DNA of 64,000 nt from an uncultured bacterium (GTDB lineage: Bacteria; Cyanobacteriota; Vampirovibrionia; Gastranaerophilales; Gastranaerophilaceae), in contig ONOE01000003.1 in assembly GCA_900319365.1 (NCBI GenBank), positions 135,444-199,443 on the forward strand, in the 5' to 3' direction. Of this stretch, positions 61,000 to 64,000 are shown piece by piece. The translations under genes and the position numbers were made by a program. The notes beneath the pieces were generated by a model that did not search any database, was not told where the DNA came from, and saw nothing but the letters and a program-made list of their open reading frames with translations. Positions within the stretch are counted from its first letter, which is position 1; every line of letters begins with the position of its first letter.

Positions 61000-63732
61000 T
61001 TAATCAAACATTTGTCCTAAAACTGACGTTTGCGAACCTTGCGCTCTTTGTTTAACTTTGTATGTCAAATATTCTTCGCTGTTTGTTTTTAAATTGTTCG
61101 GGTTCTTCAAGAATTGCCATGCTTCTTTTAATGACATCTGGAACAGGTTTTTGGTTTCCTGTGATTTTTGAGCAAGCAGCATCTTTTGCGTGATAGAACG
61201 TACATCGTTTGAGAATTTAAGTGCCGTAGCGGCTATATCCATGCCTGACATTTTTGATCCGCCCATATCTCCGTATTTTTTACCGAAGAATGTAGAGCAT
61301 AAATCGTTAAATGAGTTTTGTGCGGATGTCTTGGTTTTGGTGAAATTCAACTGGGTATTATTAGAAATTATTCCGTATTTTCTCAAAATATTGTCTGACA
61401 ATACGTGGAATGTATCCATATTCATTGTGTTAATTTTGGTTTCATTGTCAAAGAGGTATTTCTTTAAATCTGCCTGAATTTTTTCAAGAGCCTGATCGTG
61501 TGTCATGCCTTGAGGGAGAACGGCGCCTTCCAATACGGTTTCCGATAAATCTTTAACGTTACCTTTATTGATAAATCCTGTCAGTTTCAAAGATGCTTTT
61601 GCCTGTTCCTTACTCATATTGATGGTGTTGCCCGTATCAATAAGGGTAAAGAGTTTGCCTTTGCCTGTTTTCAAACTGTTTAAATTGATGAAAATGTTGC
61701 CGGGGTGAATGTCTGCGTGAATAACTTTCCCGTTTTTGTCGATTTTTGAGAACTGTTCAACCTGCAAATCAATGTAATTTTTCAATAAACGTTTGATTTG
61801 TGCGGCATTCATTTCAAAATCTTCAAATTCGGGTGCACGGGATTTGATTTCCTTCATCTTGGCTTCAAGTTCTTTAATGTCGTTCTCATAGTATTTAGGA
61901 TTTGAAGATTTTTGCATTGCACGTTTAGTAAATCTTAATTCTCTTTCGCAATCATAGTAATCGACAAGAGTCTTGACGCTTATTCCGGGAGCTTTTTCCA
62001 TTACATAGATACCGTCTTTTACTTCAATCGGTTTTGCAACATCGGTTACTTTGCAATGTTTTCTCAATTCTTCTGCGGCATTCATTTCGTTTTTGAAATC
62101 GACTTCTTTTGAAATGCCGTTTGCCAAATCTTCAATATTCCGGATTAAATATTTTTGATCTTCGGTTAATTTATCTTTCGGGGTGTCGCCCGTAACCATT
62201 TTCAAGAATTTTGCTTTATCTTTGTTGATTTTTTCGGCAGTAATTCCGTTTTTAAGAACTTTTATACAAACTTCTTTGCCTGATTTGTCTTTGGCAAGGT
62301 AAGTTTCTGCTACCGTACCGACACCGAGGAGTTTAGATAATTTATAATCATCAGAACCCCACAATTTGTTAATGTGAGCTTGTGCTTCTTCAAGAGTTCT
62401 TGTCGGCGGACAATCTTCTCTCAATGCTCTTGAAATGGGGTTGAAACCGTTTTTAATCTGTAAGAACTTGACTGCAAAAATATTTTCATCAGACAATTTT
62501 GTGATGATTTCGTCCATCGGTTCTCTGCTGTTTGTAATAGATTTAATTGCGGGAGAATCAAGCATAAGTTCTTCAAGTTCTTTGTATGTGGTCTTGTTTG
62601 ACGGCAAATCGGGCAGTTTGAGAGTCTTGTTTTCTAATTTTGTTACGACCTTTTCTAAGTTTTTGCCTAAAACTTTGTTATAGTGCGCACCTTTCAATGC
62701 GGGAAGTGCAACAAGCAAAGCTGCGGCAGTATTTACAATGCCGTTATCTTTGAATTTTTGAGCAAAATCGTTGAATGATTTTTTGTTCCCGTCAGATTTA
62801 TCAGTTGCGTATCGAAGCCCCATTAAGCCCGCCAAGTATGCGGGAACTCCGACTATACCTCCGAGAAGTGCCGTAATCGGAGCTAATGCTCCCGCTGCAA
62901 CGCCCGTCCGGAAATCTTTTCTTCTTTGTTTTGCTTTTGCTTTTCTTGCAGCTTTTTTTGCTGCCTTGTATTCTTTTTTATCTTTAAAATCTTTTTTCTT
63001 AACAGAAAATTCTTTTGATCCGAGCAAATCCATATCAGTAATAAATTGTTTTGTTGTTGCACCCGTAAGCGCAAGTATAGGCATCAATATTACGGCGGAT
63101 TTTATCGGGGATTTAAGATGTTTTCTTAAACCTTTGACAATTTTTTTGGCTATTTTCATGCTTTTGCCAAGAAGTCTGTCTCTTATGTCTTTAGATTCTA
63201 ACAGGGTTTTACTTGTCCCTTCTTCAGACCAGTTGAGGAGCTTTTTAACCAACATCGGTTGAGAATTTAATTTTTCGTCGGCTCTGAATATTTTTAAATA
63301 TTTATTTGCCAGAGCAAATGTTGAAATTGATGCTGCGGCTGCCCCAACGTCGCCTGCTGCCTGAGTTGCATTTTTCTGGGATTGTCTGTATTTTTCAATC
63401 TTTTTATCTGCTTCTTCTTTAGAAATTTCGCCTTTTTCATATTTGTCGATTTCTTTTTCAAGTTTTTTAGATCCGAAACCGATACCCGATATGTTTTTCA
63501 TAAAGTTATAAAATTTGCGAATAAGACCGTTTTCTTTTTTAGCTTTAACAAATTCATCTCTTACCAAAGCTGTATTTTCTGCCGTGGTTTGAGCGGGCTT
63601 TGTTTGCTCTGTTGTTTTAGGTTTGGCGCTGTCAGGTGCAGCATTCGTTTTCGGTGCTGCCACAGTTTGAGAATTGATATACCAATCCGAATTGTGAGGT
63701 GAATTGTTTAAAAAATTGTCAATTTGCGCCAT
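61000..63732 (-). CDS. Large protein with diverged ABC1/UbiB-type kinase domain
   Basis: The 910-residue protein has a disordered Pro/Thr/Lys N-terminus (1-60), a helical and membrane-interacting region (about 120-345; hydrophobic KSAVILMPILALTGA and GGIVGVPAYLAGLMG) and a diverged ABC1/UbiB atypical-kinase domain (about 435-760). In order: GVGTVAETYLA (470-480), K491 in IKVLK, E543 and E549 near KEVDFKNEM, MEKAPG (578-583), HADIHPGN (672-679) and Asp699 in DTG (DFG in UbiB). A long insertion separates MEKAPG from the HADIHPGN loop. UbiB proteins support quinone or lipid metabolism, but the large N-terminal part suggests a distinct role. It lies by itself, with CAGGGA before the ATG. Confidence 0.75.
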   Translation of the reverse strand: MAQIDNFLNNSPHNSDWYINSQTVAAPKTNAAPDSAKPKTTEQTKPAQTTAENTALVRDEFVKAKKENGLIRKFYNFMKNISGIGFGSKKLEKEIDKYEKGEISKEEADKKIEKYRQSQKNATQAAGDVGAAAASISTFALANKYLKIFRADEKLNSQPMLVKKLLNWSEEGTSKTLLESKDIRDRLLGKSMKIAKKIVKGLRKHLKSPIKSAVILMPILALTGATTKQFITDMDLLGSKEFSVKKKDFKDKKEYKAAKKAARKAKAKQRRKDFRTGVAAGALAPITALLGGIVGVPAYLAGLMGLRYATDKSDGNKKSFNDFAQKFKDNGIVNTAAALLVALPALKGAHYNKVLGKNLEKVVTKLENKTLKLPDLPSNKTTYKELEELMLDSPAIKSITNSREPMDEIITKLSDENIFAVKFLQIKNGFNPISRALREDCPPTRTLEEAQAHINKLWGSDDYKLSKLLGVGTVAETYLAKDKSGKEVCIKVLKNGITAEKINKDKAKFLKMVTGDTPKDKLTEDQKYLIRNIEDLANGISKEVDFKNEMNAAEELRKHCKVTDVAKPIEVKDGIYVMEKAPGISVKTLVDYYDCERELRFTKRAMQKSSNPKYYENDIKELEAKMKEIKSRAPEFEDFEMNAAQIKRLLKNYIDLQVEQFSKIDKNGKVIHADIHPGNIFINLNSLKTGKGKLFTLIDTGNTINMSKEQAKASLKLTGFINKGNVKDLSETVLEGAVLPQGMTHDQALEKIQADLKKYLFDNETKINTMNMDTFHVLSDNILRKYGIISNNTQLNFTKTKTSAQNSFNDLCSTFFGKKYGDMGGSKMSGMDIAATALKFSNDVRSITQKMLLAQKSQETKNLFQMSLKEAWQFLKNPNNLKTNSEEYLTYKVKQRAQGSQTSVLGQMFD

Positions 63733-63839
63733 AATTTTTCCCTGATTTTCCCTATACTCTTATAAAAACATGGATTTCGGGATTATTGCTTTTTTTTAAT
63801 TTTTTTGTTACAAATTTTTACATCAGATTTTAGGTGAAT

Positions 63840-64000
63840 TCAAGAAGTAATCGCAACACTGACGCCAAAGATTTAGTAGAATAGCTAAAGAGAGGAGTTA
63901 GTAAAGATGAAAACAAGCAGCCACCTGAGTTCAGAGGAACGAGACAGAATAACAATATTACAATCGGAAGGACTAAGTATCCGAAAAATAGCAAAAGAAC
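63840..64000 (+). mobile_element. Left end of an IS30-family insertion sequence (cut by window end)
   Basis: Between the 61000 gene and the transposase, from about 63840, comes DNA containing the GTAATCGCAACACTGACGCC motif, a GTTGCGA-type end found in IS30 relatives. The exact end and target duplication cannot be set because the right end lies outside. Confidence 0.55.
63907..64000 (+). CDS. IS30-family transposase, N-terminal fragment (truncated by window)
   Basis: ATG 63907 has GAGAGGAG upstream. The 31 visible residues contain HLSSEERDRITIL and GLSIRKIAKE, the N-terminal helix-turn-helix of IS30 transposases, which binds the element ends. The frame is open to the window end. The rest, including the DDE catalytic domain, is not visible. 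Confidence 0.85.
   Translation, partial: MKTSSHLSSEERDRITILQSEGLSIRKIAKE

Overview
The window looks like a chromosome segment of a gut Vampirovibrionia (Melainabacteria, Gastranaerophilales-like), a non-photosynthetic relative of cyanobacteria. This is inferred from several signs together. The DNA is AT-rich, with strong AAGGAGG-type ribosome sites and many TATAAT promoters. A lipid A route (lpxD-lpxC-fabZ) and an AsmA-like protein imply a double envelope. Metabolism looks fermentative (AdhE, membrane pyrophosphatase, GlgC glycogen synthesis, FixC/FixX, GdhA) and no photosynthesis or respiratory-chain gene is present. There are also many orphan proteins that share a short N-terminal F-x-G tag. 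No rRNA, tRNA or CRISPR array was found. The window starts inside one gene and ends inside an IS30-type transposase.

Layout. 1-4.6 kb: the end of an Ala/His-rich surface-type protein, an ECF sigma factor with its zinc-finger anti-sigma, two coupled membrane orphans, and a 0.4 kb mosaic of dispersed repeats. 4.6-10 kb: glgC, der, then lpxD-lpxC-fabZ. 10-19.4 kb (minus strand): hppA, nif3-like, coaBC, gmk, a large AsmA-like protein and a short PHP phosphoesterase. 19.4-19.8 kb: a structured, probably transcribed non-coding region. 19.8-29.9 kb: membrane and zinc-ribbon orphans, an HNH-like protein, mutS2, an orphan histidine kinase, fixC-fixX, and three small genes including a BlaI-type repressor. 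29.9-35 kb (minus): groEL and groES, separated by repeats, then adhE with a good promoter and a Rex-type operator. 35-41 kb: a small tagged protein with paired palindromic operators, ilvE, fabG, a tagged orphan, acpP and fabF. 41-49.6 kb: a GH24 muramidase with an EF-hand-like loop, a secreted TPR protein, a LOG-family enzyme, gatB, a SIS isomerase, gdhA and a minimal histidine kinase. 49.6-55 kb: the yebC-GGDEF-tsaE-tsaB operon (minus), mazG and orphans. 55-64 kb: recF, a pilT operon, uvrB, hup, and a 910-residue protein with a diverged ABC1/UbiB kinase domain.

How it fits together. Fatty-acid elongation (acpP, fabF, fabG, fabZ) feeds lipid A synthesis (lpxD, lpxC). AdhE under apparent Rex control and FixC/FixX point to redox balancing in an anaerobe. 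GroES/GroEL, MutS2, YebC, TsaB/E, GatB and Der cover translation and protein quality control. The most unusual material is (i) orphan proteins with F-x-G tags or EF-hand loops, some carrying enzymatic modules (HNH-like, muramidase); (ii) a family of hairpin and palindromic intergenic repeats showing stem covariation; (iii) several housekeeping genes whose -10 box sits six bases before the ATG, suggesting leaderless mRNAs; and (iv) the structured region at 19.5-19.7 kb.
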